Below, one piece after another: positions 8,265 through 15,351 of a DNA stretch of 64,000 bases. The position numbers were made by a program, and so were the translations under genes. The notes beneath the pieces were generated by a model. That model was not told the origin of the DNA and did no database searches. It saw only the letters and a list, made by a program, of their open reading frames with translations. Source of the stretch: Streptomyces xantholiticus (GTDB lineage: Bacteria; Actinomycetota; Actinomycetes; Streptomycetales; Streptomycetaceae); NCBI RefSeq assembly GCF_014651015.1, contig NZ_BMWB01000007.1, forward strand, positions 202,262 through 266,261. Reading direction: 5' to 3'. Numbering within the stretch: position 1 is the stretch's first letter; each line of letters opens with the position of its first letter.

Positions 8265-8771
8265 TCAGCCGTTCTCGGGTGTGGTCGGGGCGACGGGTCG
8301 TACGCCGAAGTGGTCGAGCATGGCCGTGCAGGACCGGCAGGGCGGGGCGTAACTGCCGTGCAGCGGGTCGCCGTCCTCGCGGATGCGGCGCGCGGTGAGT
8401 TTGGAGTGCTTGAGCGCGCGCCGGGCCTCGCCGTGGGTGAGGGGTTTGCGCATGGCGCGTTTGGAGCGCTGGGTCTCGGCCGCGGCGAGGTGGCGGGAGA
8501 GCAGGATCGCCTCGGGGCACCGTCCGGTGAAGCGTTCGCGTTGGCCGCTGGTGAGGGTGTCGAGGAAATCCTGTACGAGCGGGTGGAGGGACGGTGGCTG
8601 GTCGCCCTTGCCGGCGGTGCACGTGAGGGTTTCGCCGCGTACGGAGAGTGCGGCGGCCACGGCGGGCAGGATTCCGTCGCGCCGGTGCCGGAGCGCGGGC
8701 GTCCGCCTGGACTCGTCGGTGCTCCAGCTGAGGCGTGGATCACCCGAGGTGCTCGGTTGCGCTGTGTGCAT
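8265..8771 (-). CDS. YwqJ-like putative deaminase
   Basis: A 168-residue protein from the ATG at 8771 (MHTAQPSTSGD), chosen because a GGGAGGG site lies upstream; a GTG 24 bases earlier is in frame. Residues near the middle read FTGRCPEAILLSRHLA, a C-x-E motif, and near the C-terminus APPCRSCTAMLDHFGV, a P-C-x-x-C motif. Together these are the zinc-binding and catalytic signatures of the cytidine-deaminase fold, and their arrangement fits the YwqJ family found as toxin modules. No secretion signal or long delivery domain is visible. The next gene (SUKH-3) is a plausible neutraliser. The substrate is unknown. Confidence 0.75.
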   Translation of the reverse strand: MHTAQPSTSGDPRLSWSTDESRRTPALRHRRDGILPAVAAALSVRGETLTCTAGKGDQPPSLHPLVQDFLDTLTSGQRERFTGRCPEAILLSRHLAAAETQRSKRAMRKPLTHGEARRALKHSKLTARRIREDGDPLHGSYAPPCRSCTAMLDHFGVRPVAPTTPENG

Positions 8772-8893
8772 GGTGTTGCCGTCCCTCCCGTGCACTCCCC
8801 CGTGGTGCGGGTAGACAGCCTGCCAAATGGGGTGGCTGGTAAGGAAGCTGGGTAGCTGAAACGTGTCGCGGGGTGTCGCCGCAGGGGCTTTGG

Positions 8894-8909
8894 GTCACTC
8901 GAAAGTGAC
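8894..8909. promoter_or_regulatory. Palindrome between the divergent deaminase and nuclease-SUKH genes
   Basis: A perfect 6-bp inverted repeat with a 4-base centre, GTCACTCGAAAGTGAC, in the 231-base gap between the two divergent transcription units. Its inner 12 bases, CACTCGAAAGTG, also occur at 49661-49672 upstream of the HxlR/reductase pair. It is a likely operator; the binding protein is unknown. Confidence 0.5.
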
Positions 8910-9002
8910 TCTTCGTTACGGAGCCGGAGGCCCGGCGGTCACTCTTGCCGCACCGCTTAGGCTGTGCTGAACCAGCCAGAAGCCAGCAGGGGGCAGAACG
9001 CC

Positions 9003-10016
9003 ATGACGACAGGTCGGCAAGGCCTGGGGGCAGCTACGGGCCCCGGGGCCGGCGCGGGTACGGCGCCACCGAATGCGGCCTACGCCGGGCAGGTCGTGCA
9101 CTTCCCGGACCCGGTCCGGGCCTCCCGTCACCCCAGAGGGGTGCGGGTGGACGACGAGGGCTACCCGGACTTCTCGCCGTACGCGCGTGCGGCCGCGGAC
9201 ATCGCCGAGCCTCCGGAGGGCTTCGGTGTCGACGAGCTGAGGCTCACGGACTTCGTGTCGGCGAACGCTGCGCTCGCCGCGGACGGGCACGCCCTGTGGG
9301 ACACGATCCCGGCGGTGGCGACGCCGCACGGCTGGACGTGGCACCACGTGCCGGGGTCGCGGCGGCTGGAGCTCGTACCGGTCGAGGTGAAGGCGCTGCT
9401 GCGGCATCACGGCGGCCTGGCTACGGCGGCCGTGGACCAGGGCAAGCGGGGTACGCGCCCGTTGCAGGAGACGCGGCCCGCCCACTTCGGCCTGCCGAAG
9501 GGCGCCGTGGCGGTGACGGAGCAGCAGCTGCTCGGTGTCGAGGAGGATCTCGGATACCGCCTGCCGGGCGCGTACCGCTCCTTCCTGAAGGCCGCGGGCG
9601 GCTCGGCGCCGGTCGGCGTCGCCTTGGACGCGGAGTTGGGGCTGTTGGTCGACCAGCCGTTCTTCACCGTGCGGGACGAGGCCGCGGTCAACGACCTTGT
9701 GTATGTGAACAAGTGCCTGCGGGACCATCTGACGAAGGACTATCTGGGTGTCGCGTTCGTCCAGGGCGGGATCGTGGCGCTGAAGGTGCGGGGAGCCGAC
9801 ATCGGTTCGGTGTGGTTCTGCGCGTACGACGATGCCCGCGACCAGGACGGGTGGAACGTCCAGGAGCGCGCGGAGCGGCTGCTGCTGCCCTGTGGCGAGG
9901 ACTTCGACGCGTTTCTGCAGCGGCTCGCGGGCAATCCGCCGGAGCTGGAGACGGTGGCGAATCTGATGGTGGACGGCGGCTTCGCGCGCGCCGTTCCCGT
10001 TTCGGGCGAGGGGTGA
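9003..10016 (+). CDS. WHH/HNH nuclease-like domain fused to an SMI1/KNR4 (SUKH) domain
   Basis: A 337-residue protein from ATG 9003, preceded by an AGGGGG site; a GTG at 8964 is in frame but lacks a good site. After a Gly/Ala-rich start, residues ~30-145 read VVHFPDPVRASRHPRGV, LRLTDFVSANAALAADG, PHGWTWHHVPGSRRLELVPV and KALLRHHGG. The TWHH and terminal HHGG spacing is that of the WHH/LHH group of HNH toxin nucleases. Residues ~160-320 (LPKGAVAVTEQQLLGVEEDL then GYRLPGAYRSFLKAAGG) are a typical SMI1/KNR4 SUKH domain. So one chain carries both a toxin-like and an immunity-like module. The next gene starts 8 bases after the stop, so the two are probably co-transcribed. Nuclease activity is inference. 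Confidence 0.75.
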   Translation: MTTGRQGLGAATGPGAGAGTAPPNAAYAGQVVHFPDPVRASRHPRGVRVDDEGYPDFSPYARAAADIAEPPEGFGVDELRLTDFVSANAALAADGHALWDTIPAVATPHGWTWHHVPGSRRLELVPVEVKALLRHHGGLATAAVDQGKRGTRPLQETRPAHFGLPKGAVAVTEQQLLGVEEDLGYRLPGAYRSFLKAAGGSAPVGVALDAELGLLVDQPFFTVRDEAAVNDLVYVNKCLRDHLTKDYLGVAFVQGGIVALKVRGADIGSVWFCAYDDARDQDGWNVQERAERLLLPCGEDFDAFLQRLAGNPPELETVANLMVDGGFARAVPVSGEG

Positions 10017-10023
10017 TTGTCCG

Positions 10024-12798
10024 GTGGTGACTTTCGCGCAGGCGCAGGAGCGCGCCGAGGAGTGGGTCAACGGCGATGTGCCCGCGTACCAGCACCGTGA
10101 GGTGCGGGTCCGTGAGTTCGATCTGGGCTTTGTCGTGTGGGCGGAGGACCGTGAGCAGGGCGCCCGTTCGGACGGCGGCCGTCAGCGGCTGGTGATCGCC
10201 AGGGACAGCGGTGAGGCGACGCTGTGGCCGGGGCTGCCGGTCGGTGAGGTGATCCGACGGTACGAGGAGGAGTACGGGGGCACGGAGGACGTGTCGCCGG
10301 CGCCGGCTCCCGAGGCGCCGCAGCGGATTGATCTGAACCAGACGTCGTTCCTGCTCAGCCCGCCGGAGTGGCTCCAGGACGCGGCGGACCGGCTCGGCAT
10401 CCCGGATCGACGCGCGGCGTCGTCCGAGCCGGCGGGCTCGTCGGAGCCGGCTGTGGCCGGGTCCGCCCCGGTGGTGGACGCTTCGCCGTCTCCCGCCGCT
10501 GATGGGCATGACACGCCGTCGTCGGGTGCTGCGGAGTCCGATGCTTCGGGTTCGATCGGGGGCAACTCCTCGCAGTCGACGGGAAGTTCCTTCCACTCCT
10601 CTCTCTCTTCTCCCTCGTCGTCGTCCATGTCGTCGTCCTCCTCCGCTTCACCGGCTTCGGGTTCGTCGTCGGCCGGCCCGGCGTGGCCGACGCCCGGTTC
10701 GACATCGGGCTCCGGTTCGTCGTCGAGCGCCGGCGCGGACGCCTCGCAGGGCGGCTCCCCGTGGCCGAGCGCAGGGGCGGCCGACTACGAGCCGACGGCG
10801 TCGGACGGGGTTCCGGCCACGCCGTCCCGGGGCACCGGCTGGACGGACACCAGTTCCGCCGGCGGGGACGACGCGTCGGTGCCGCTGCCGGCGACCGTGT
10901 TCGCGCCGCCACTCTCGGCGGACGACGGTCGCACCCCGCCGCCGGTCTCTGCGGACGCGCCGACGGCACTGATGTCCGGCGGCAGCCGGCTGCCGAGGAC
11001 CGCGATCGTGCCGGGCCTCGGCCCGCAGCCCGAGCCCTCGTCCTCTTCGCAGCCCACCCCGCCGCCCACCCCGGGCCCCGGTGCGGCCGACATCGCCGAC
11101 GCGGCGACGAGCAAGGCCGTGCTGCCGCCGCGCGGTGCGCGCGGCGGTGCGGGGGCGACGCCTCCGCCGCCGCCCGGCGCTCCCGGCACTCCGGGTGCCC
11201 GCCCGGGTGCGGGGGCGACGCCTCCGCCGTCGGGCCCGGGTGCTCCGGGTGCTCCGGCGGGCGGCTACCTGCCCACCCAACTGGTGCCCCAGCTCCGCCC
11301 GGAGGGGCCGCAGCCGTCCGGCGGGCCTGGTTCGACACCGCCGCCTCCTGGTCCGCCGGCGCCTCCGGGTTCGACGCCGCCCGGTGGTGGTGCGCATCAT
11401 GCGGCGACGATGCTGGCCGACCCGAGTCAGATGGGTCCGGGGGCTCCGCAGCCGCCCGGTCCGCCGCGGCCGCCCGGCTCCACGCCGCCGCCTCCTGGTC
11501 CGCCGGCGCCTCCGGGTTCGACGCCGCCCGGTGGTGGTGCGCATCATGCGGCGACGATGCTGGCCGACCCGAGTCAGATGGGTCCGGGGGCTCCGCAGCC
11601 GCCCGGTCCGCCCGGCTCGCCGCCGCCCGGCTCCACGCCGCCGCCCGGCGGGGTGCACCAGGCAGCGACCATGCTCGCCGGGCCCGCCCAGATGGGCCCG
11701 GCCGCACCGCAGCCGCCCGGCCCGCCCGGTGCCCCTGGCGCTCCTGGTCCCGTGCCGAACGCGCCGCAGCCTCCGATGGGCGGCGGGCGCCCGCCGTACG
11801 GGTATCCGCAGCAGCCCACCGGTGTGCCGACGGTCGGCCCCGGCTACCAGGCGGTGCTGCGCTACCGCGCGCCCGACGGTTCCGAAGCCCAGCTGATCCG
11901 CCGCTCCGCCCCGGGCACCCCGCACCCGGAGTGGCAGATCCTGCATGAGCTGCGCGCGATGAACGTGCCGCCGCAGCAGGTGCTGGAGCTGCACACGGAG
12001 CTGGAGTCGTGCGAGCTGCCGGGCGCGTACTGCGCCCGGATGATCCGGGAGACATGGCCGCAGGCACGGATCACGTCGATCGCCCCGTACGGCAGGGACC
12101 ACGCCTCGCGCCAGCAGGGCATGCAGCAACTCCTGGCCCATCAGGGTGAGTTGCACCAGGTTGCGGACGGGCCGGCCCGGCCCGCGCCGGTGCGTGCCCC
12201 GCTCCCGCAGGTGCAGCCGGTGCCGCCGATCCCGCCGGAGGCGGTGGCGCAGGAGCTGGCCGGGGCGTTCGGGCCCCAGGGTCTGTGCCGGTTCGACCAG
12301 CGGGCCGTGTCGCGTCAGGGCGTGCCGGAGATCGTGGCGGCGACCCTGGTGTGGGCGGGCCTGCCGGGTGACTTCAACCCGTTCTTCTGGGCACAGCCGG
12401 CGCAGCCGGTGGTGCCGACGCTGGCGGAGCTCGCCGCCCAGCGGCAGGTGCAGCCGGCGTCCGACGCCGGTTCGTACCTGGTGATCGGCAGCGACTTCGG
12501 CCGGGCGATCTGTGTCCAGTACGGCACGGCGCACATCGTCGCGGTGCCGGTGGAGGCCGGTCCGGGGGGCAGGCCCGTGACGCCGCAGTTCGTGAACACG
12601 GGTCTGCCCGAGTTCGTGCGCTGTCTCGCGCTGCTCGGCCGTATGTGGCGTCTGCGCTTCGGCCTCAACCCGGAGCAGGCGGGCCGCTGGACGGTCGACT
12701 TCCAGGCCCAGCTGGCGGCGCTCGACCCGGCGGCGCTGTCGTCGCCGGAGAGCTGGTGGTCCGTGCTGCTCGAGCAGATGTGGGACGGGCTGCTGTAG
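10024..12798 (+). CDS. Large Pro/Ser-rich protein with Imm35-like start, nucleotide-deaminase-like domain and SUKH-4-like C-terminus
   Basis: A 924-residue protein from GTG 10024. Residues 1-80 (VTFAQAQERAEEWVNGDVPA; DLGFVVWAED; LWPGLPVGEVIRRYEEEYGG) resemble the YrhB/Imm35 immunity family. About residues 120-590 are low complexity, first Ser-rich and then Pro/Gly-rich with a duplicated block. Residues ~600-690 hold TPHPEWQILHELRAMN and ELESCELPGAYCARMI, an H-x-E and C...C pattern fitting the nucleic acid/nucleotide deaminase fold. The last ~200 residues (SYLVIGSDFGRAICVQYG; FVRCLALLGRMW) resemble SUKH-4. The protein thus joins immunity-type modules to a deaminase-like one, without a signal peptide. 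Catalysis is unproven and the domain names are from memory of family patterns. Confidence 0.7.
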   Translation: MVTFAQAQERAEEWVNGDVPAYQHREVRVREFDLGFVVWAEDREQGARSDGGRQRLVIARDSGEATLWPGLPVGEVIRRYEEEYGGTEDVSPAPAPEAPQRIDLNQTSFLLSPPEWLQDAADRLGIPDRRAASSEPAGSSEPAVAGSAPVVDASPSPAADGHDTPSSGAAESDASGSIGGNSSQSTGSSFHSSLSSPSSSSMSSSSSASPASGSSSAGPAWPTPGSTSGSGSSSSAGADASQGGSPWPSAGAADYEPTASDGVPATPSRGTGWTDTSSAGGDDASVPLPATVFAPPLSADDGRTPPPVSADAPTALMSGGSRLPRTAIVPGLGPQPEPSSSSQPTPPPTPGPGAADIADAATSKAVLPPRGARGGAGATPPPPPGAPGTPGARPGAGATPPPSGPGAPGAPAGGYLPTQLVPQLRPEGPQPSGGPGSTPPPPGPPAPPGSTPPGGGAHHAATMLADPSQMGPGAPQPPGPPRPPGSTPPPPGPPAPPGSTPPGGGAHHAATMLADPSQMGPGAPQPPGPPGSPPPGSTPPPGGVHQAATMLAGPAQMGPAAPQPPGPPGAPGAPGPVPNAPQPPMGGGRPPYGYPQQPTGVPTVGPGYQAVLRYRAPDGSEAQLIRRSAPGTPHPEWQILHELRAMNVPPQQVLELHTELESCELPGAYCARMIRETWPQARITSIAPYGRDHASRQQGMQQLLAHQGELHQVADGPARPAPVRAPLPQVQPVPPIPPEAVAQELAGAFGPQGLCRFDQRAVSRQGVPEIVAATLVWAGLPGDFNPFFWAQPAQPVVPTLAELAAQRQVQPASDAGSYLVIGSDFGRAICVQYGTAHIVAVPVEAGPGGRPVTPQFVNTGLPEFVRCLALLGRMWRLRFGLNPEQAGRWTVDFQAQLAALDPAALSSPESWWSVLLEQMWDGLL
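11339..11612. repeat. 127-bp identical direct repeat inside the Pro-rich linker
   Basis: Bases 11339-11465 recur without a change at 11486-11612, an offset of 147 bases (49 codons), so the frame is kept. Each copy encodes PPPPGPPAPPGSTPPGGGAH then HAATMLADPSQMGPGAP. A diverged third copy (VHQAATMLAGPAQMGPAAP) follows. The identical third positions point to a recent duplication. Confidence 0.9.
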
Positions 12799-12808
12799 CT
12801 CCCTTCTC

Positions 12809-12846
12809 CGCAGTGTGCCCGGCCCGTAAGAGCCGGGCACACTGCG
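12809..12846 (+). terminator. Terminator after the deaminase/SUKH-4 gene
   Basis: A perfect 15-bp stem (arm CGCAGTGTGCCCGGC) with an 8-base loop, starting 11 bases after the stop codon. Confidence 0.85.
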
Positions 12847-13054
12847 TTGGCGAACTCCCCTTCGACATGACGAAGTTGGCGGCACTGTGCGGGAGCGCGG
12901 GCCGTGAGGACCAGCGCCGCCGGGTCCGACTACGCGCCGGCCGTGGCCGAACTCGGAATGGAGGTCGACCCTCCGGCGCCGTACACGCCCGGAGCCCGGC
13001 TCGTGGCTCTGGCCGAACAGTTGCGCGGCCGCTGGGATGCGTGGCCAAACGCGG
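12847..13054. other. Intergenic DNA with an unexplained short open frame
   Basis: Between two terminators. A plus-strand GTG at 12904 opens a frame reading MRTSAAGSDYAPAVAELG and then LVALAEQLRGRWDAWPNAG before it runs into the next terminator. Codon use looks Streptomyces-like, but there is no clear ribosome site and no recognisable family. It could be a fragment of a lost gene. I do not call a CDS. Confidence 0.35.
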
Positions 13055-13085
13055 GCGCCCGGTCCGTGAATCACGGACCGGGCGC
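13055..13085 (-). terminator. Terminator after the solute:sodium symporter
   Basis: A 15-bp inverted repeat (arm GCGCCCGGTCCGTGA) around a single central base, 13 bases past the symporter stop on the minus strand. Confidence 0.8.
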
Positions 13086-13098
13086 ACCTTTGCCCACT

Positions 13099-14700
13099 TC
13101 AGGAGTTCGTCGGTACCCCGGCGAGGATCGTGGGTTCCAGTTCCTCGTAGCGGCGGCGCTGCACGATCGTGTCGCTGTCGTAGAGGACGGTCGCCAGCCA
13201 GCCGGCGAGGAAGCCGAGCGGGACGGAGACGAGGCCGGTCGTGGTGAAGGGGAACCAGTTGAAGTCCTCGTCGGGGAAGATCGACTGCGGCGATCCGGAC
13301 ACCAGGTTGCTGCCCGTCATCAGGACGAGCGCCGAGCCGGTGCCCACGATGAGCGTGGCGAGCAGTCCCGTACGGGTGTAGCGGCGCCAGAAGAGGGTGT
13401 AGACGAGGGCCGGTGCGACGGCGGAAGCGCCGATGCAGAAGGACAGGGTGAGCAGCGCCTGGAGGTTCAGGTGCCTGGCGCCGGCGGCGATCGCGATGGC
13501 GACCAGGCCGACGACCGCTGCGGCGGCCCTGGCGACGGCCATCTCGGTGCGGTCGTCGATCCCCGCCCTGCGCAGTCCGTGCGCGATCAGGTCGTGCGCC
13601 AGTGTGTTGGCGCAGGCCAGGGTGATCCCGGCGACGGAGGCGAGCAGCGTGAGGAAGATCGCGGTGGCCACCGCCGTGAACAGCAGCGTCTCGAGGGTGC
13701 TGGGGTCGGGGCCCATGACCGCCTGACTGACCATCAGGAACGCCGTCTTGCCCTGCGGGTCCCCGGCGGCGAGCTCCTTGTGGCCGACGAGGGCGGCGGC
13801 GCCGAGGCCGATCACGGCGATCAGCAGGCAGGTCACGACGGCGATCGACACGGCCCAGGACATCGAGCGCCGCACGGCGCCGGCGTTGCGGGCGGTGAAC
13901 ATGCGCATCGTGATGTGGGGCAGTACCGCCGCGCCGAGCACGACCGTCAACTGGGTGCTGATCATGTCGATCTCGTCGCCGGCGAACTGCAGCCCCGAGG
14001 TGAGGTACGCGTCCCCCAGCCCGCTGCCGTCCTTGGCGGCGTCGAGCAGCGCGGGCGGGCTGAAGTCGAAGCGGTCGAGGATCAGTACGGCGATGGCGGT
14101 GGCCGCGCCGAGCAGGACGACGGTCTTGACGATCTGGATGAAGGCCGTTCCCTTCATGCCGCCGATCGCCGCGTAGGTGATCATCAGCAGGCCGAGGAAC
14201 ACGATCGAACCGGTCTTGAACCCGTCGGCGTGGAAACCGAGTACGACGGCGAGCAGCTCGCCCGCGCCCGCCAGCTGGAAGATCACCAGCGGCAGCAGCG
14301 CGGCCAGCGTGACGGCCGCCGTGGTGATCCGTACGAGGGGGCCGTGGGCGCGGCGGCTGAAGACGTCACCCATGGTGAATCGGCCCGCGTTGCGCAGGGG
14401 TTCGGCGAGCAGGAACATCATCAGGACCAGTGACAGCACGGTGCTCAGGGCGAGGGTCATCCCGTCGTACCCGAGGAGCGCGATGATGCCGATGGTGCCG
14501 AGAACGGTTCCGGCGGAGATGTAGTCGCCCGCGATGGCGAGTCCGCTCTGCACGGGGGAGAGGGAGCGGTAACCGGTGTAGAACTCGCCCAGGTCGTCCC
14601 GGTCGGGCCCGGTCATCACGCACAGCAGCAACGTCACGGTGATGACGGCGATGAATGCGATCAGGGACATGGTCTGGGCCTCGGAGCTGAACCCGTTCAT
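13099..14700 (-). CDS. Sodium:solute symporter, cation/acetate (ActP) type
   Basis: A 533-residue polytopic protein from ATG 14700 (MNGFSSEAQTMSLIAFIAVI). It has about 13 hydrophobic segments and family landmarks: EFYTGYRSLSPVQSGLAIAG followed by DYISAGTVLG early in the chain, LRNAGRFTMGDVFSRR, and AFIQIVKTVVLL mid-chain. The GDYISA segment and the DUF485 gene upstream, overlapping by four bases, are characteristic of acetate/monocarboxylate importers of the SSS family. Longer in-frame starts upstream would run through the DUF485 gene and are rejected. The substrate (acetate or another short acid) is inferred from family and context. Confidence 0.9.
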   Translation of the reverse strand: MNGFSSEAQTMSLIAFIAVITVTLLLCVMTGPDRDDLGEFYTGYRSLSPVQSGLAIAGDYISAGTVLGTIGIIALLGYDGMTLALSTVLSLVLMMFLLAEPLRNAGRFTMGDVFSRRAHGPLVRITTAAVTLAALLPLVIFQLAGAGELLAVVLGFHADGFKTGSIVFLGLLMITYAAIGGMKGTAFIQIVKTVVLLGAATAIAVLILDRFDFSPPALLDAAKDGSGLGDAYLTSGLQFAGDEIDMISTQLTVVLGAAVLPHITMRMFTARNAGAVRRSMSWAVSIAVVTCLLIAVIGLGAAALVGHKELAAGDPQGKTAFLMVSQAVMGPDPSTLETLLFTAVATAIFLTLLASVAGITLACANTLAHDLIAHGLRRAGIDDRTEMAVARAAAAVVGLVAIAIAAGARHLNLQALLTLSFCIGASAVAPALVYTLFWRRYTRTGLLATLIVGTGSALVLMTGSNLVSGSPQSIFPDEDFNWFPFTTTGLVSVPLGFLAGWLATVLYDSDTIVQRRRYEELEPTILAGVPTNS

Positions 14701-15188
14701 GCGCGCGCACCTCCGGCCGACTGCCATCCGCCGCGCGTCCGGGGCGGGGCCGTCTGCTCGGCGGCCTGCTCGGCACGCTCCCTGATCGAGGAGGCGAGCG
14801 GGTCGACACGCCTGCGTGCGATCCGCTCGTAGAGCGCGATCGCGGCGAGCGCCACGGGCAGTTGGAGAAGCCCCAGCAGCAGCCCGGTGGTGAGCCCCCC
14901 GCCGGCCTCGCCGGCCATCGTCCCGGGGGCGTAGGCGGACAGGAGCAGGAAGAGGACGAAGTAGCCGAGAGCGGCGAGGGTCGACACCCGCCGCAGCCTG
15001 CGGTAGGCCGAGCCCAGGCTTTGCAGTTCGCGGCTGTGGTCGTCGTCGGCACGGTCCGGCTGCTCGGCCTGCGGCCGGTCCCACGGCTGCGGTTCGAAGT
15101 CCCACGCCGGGTCCGCCGCCTCCTGGCGGTGACGGCCGGGCGCGCTGGGCGTACGCGGCGGATCGGGGAAGAGCTGGTGGTACGACAT
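14697..15188 (-). CDS. DUF485 membrane protein, partner of the symporter
   Basis: 163 residues. A hydrophilic N-terminal ~65 residues rich in Pro, Asp and Gln precedes two hydrophobic helices, STLAALGYFVLFLLLSAYAP and LLGLLQLPVALAAIALYERI, which is the DUF485 (YjcH-like) layout. ATGA overlap with the symporter shows translational coupling. DUF485 proteins accompany ActP-type symporters, so an accessory or stabilising role in acetate uptake is likely. Confidence 0.9.
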   Translation of the reverse strand: MSYHQLFPDPPRTPSAPGRHRQEAADPAWDFEPQPWDRPQAEQPDRADDDHSRELQSLGSAYRRLRRVSTLAALGYFVLFLLLSAYAPGTMAGEAGGGLTTGLLLGLLQLPVALAAIALYERIARRRVDPLASSIRERAEQAAEQTAPPRTRGGWQSAGGARA

Positions 15189-15351
15189 CGTTCTTGCTCC
15201 TTGCCGCCCGGGCAGGGGGCGGGTGGGCGCGTTGGTGGTCCGCGTACGTTACTCACCGGTAGAGCGATGATGTAAGGCCTTCCCGACCGATGGGTATGTC
15301 AGTTCGGTGACGATCCTGTGCGGGCGCGAACGGACCGCCGGTAACCCCGGG

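Noticed and set aside
8964..9002. Upstream GTG start for the WHH-SUKH protein
   Set aside because: The ATG at 9003 has an AGGGGG ribosome site at good spacing; the GTG does not, and the extra residues look non-conserved.
12904..13054. Plus-strand frame from GTG 12904
   Set aside because: It runs through a terminator and on as an antisense shadow of the symporter; only the first ~50 residues look plausible and no family is recognised.
10648..13074. Long antisense frames opposite the Pro-rich gene
   Set aside because: Arg-rich shadow translations of a GC-rich repetitive gene; the plus frame carries the recognisable domains.
13099..15105. 668-residue form of the solute symporter
   Set aside because: The extra N-terminus is Arg/Pro-rich and lies entirely over the DUF485 gene; the ATGA overlap at 14697-14700 defines the start.
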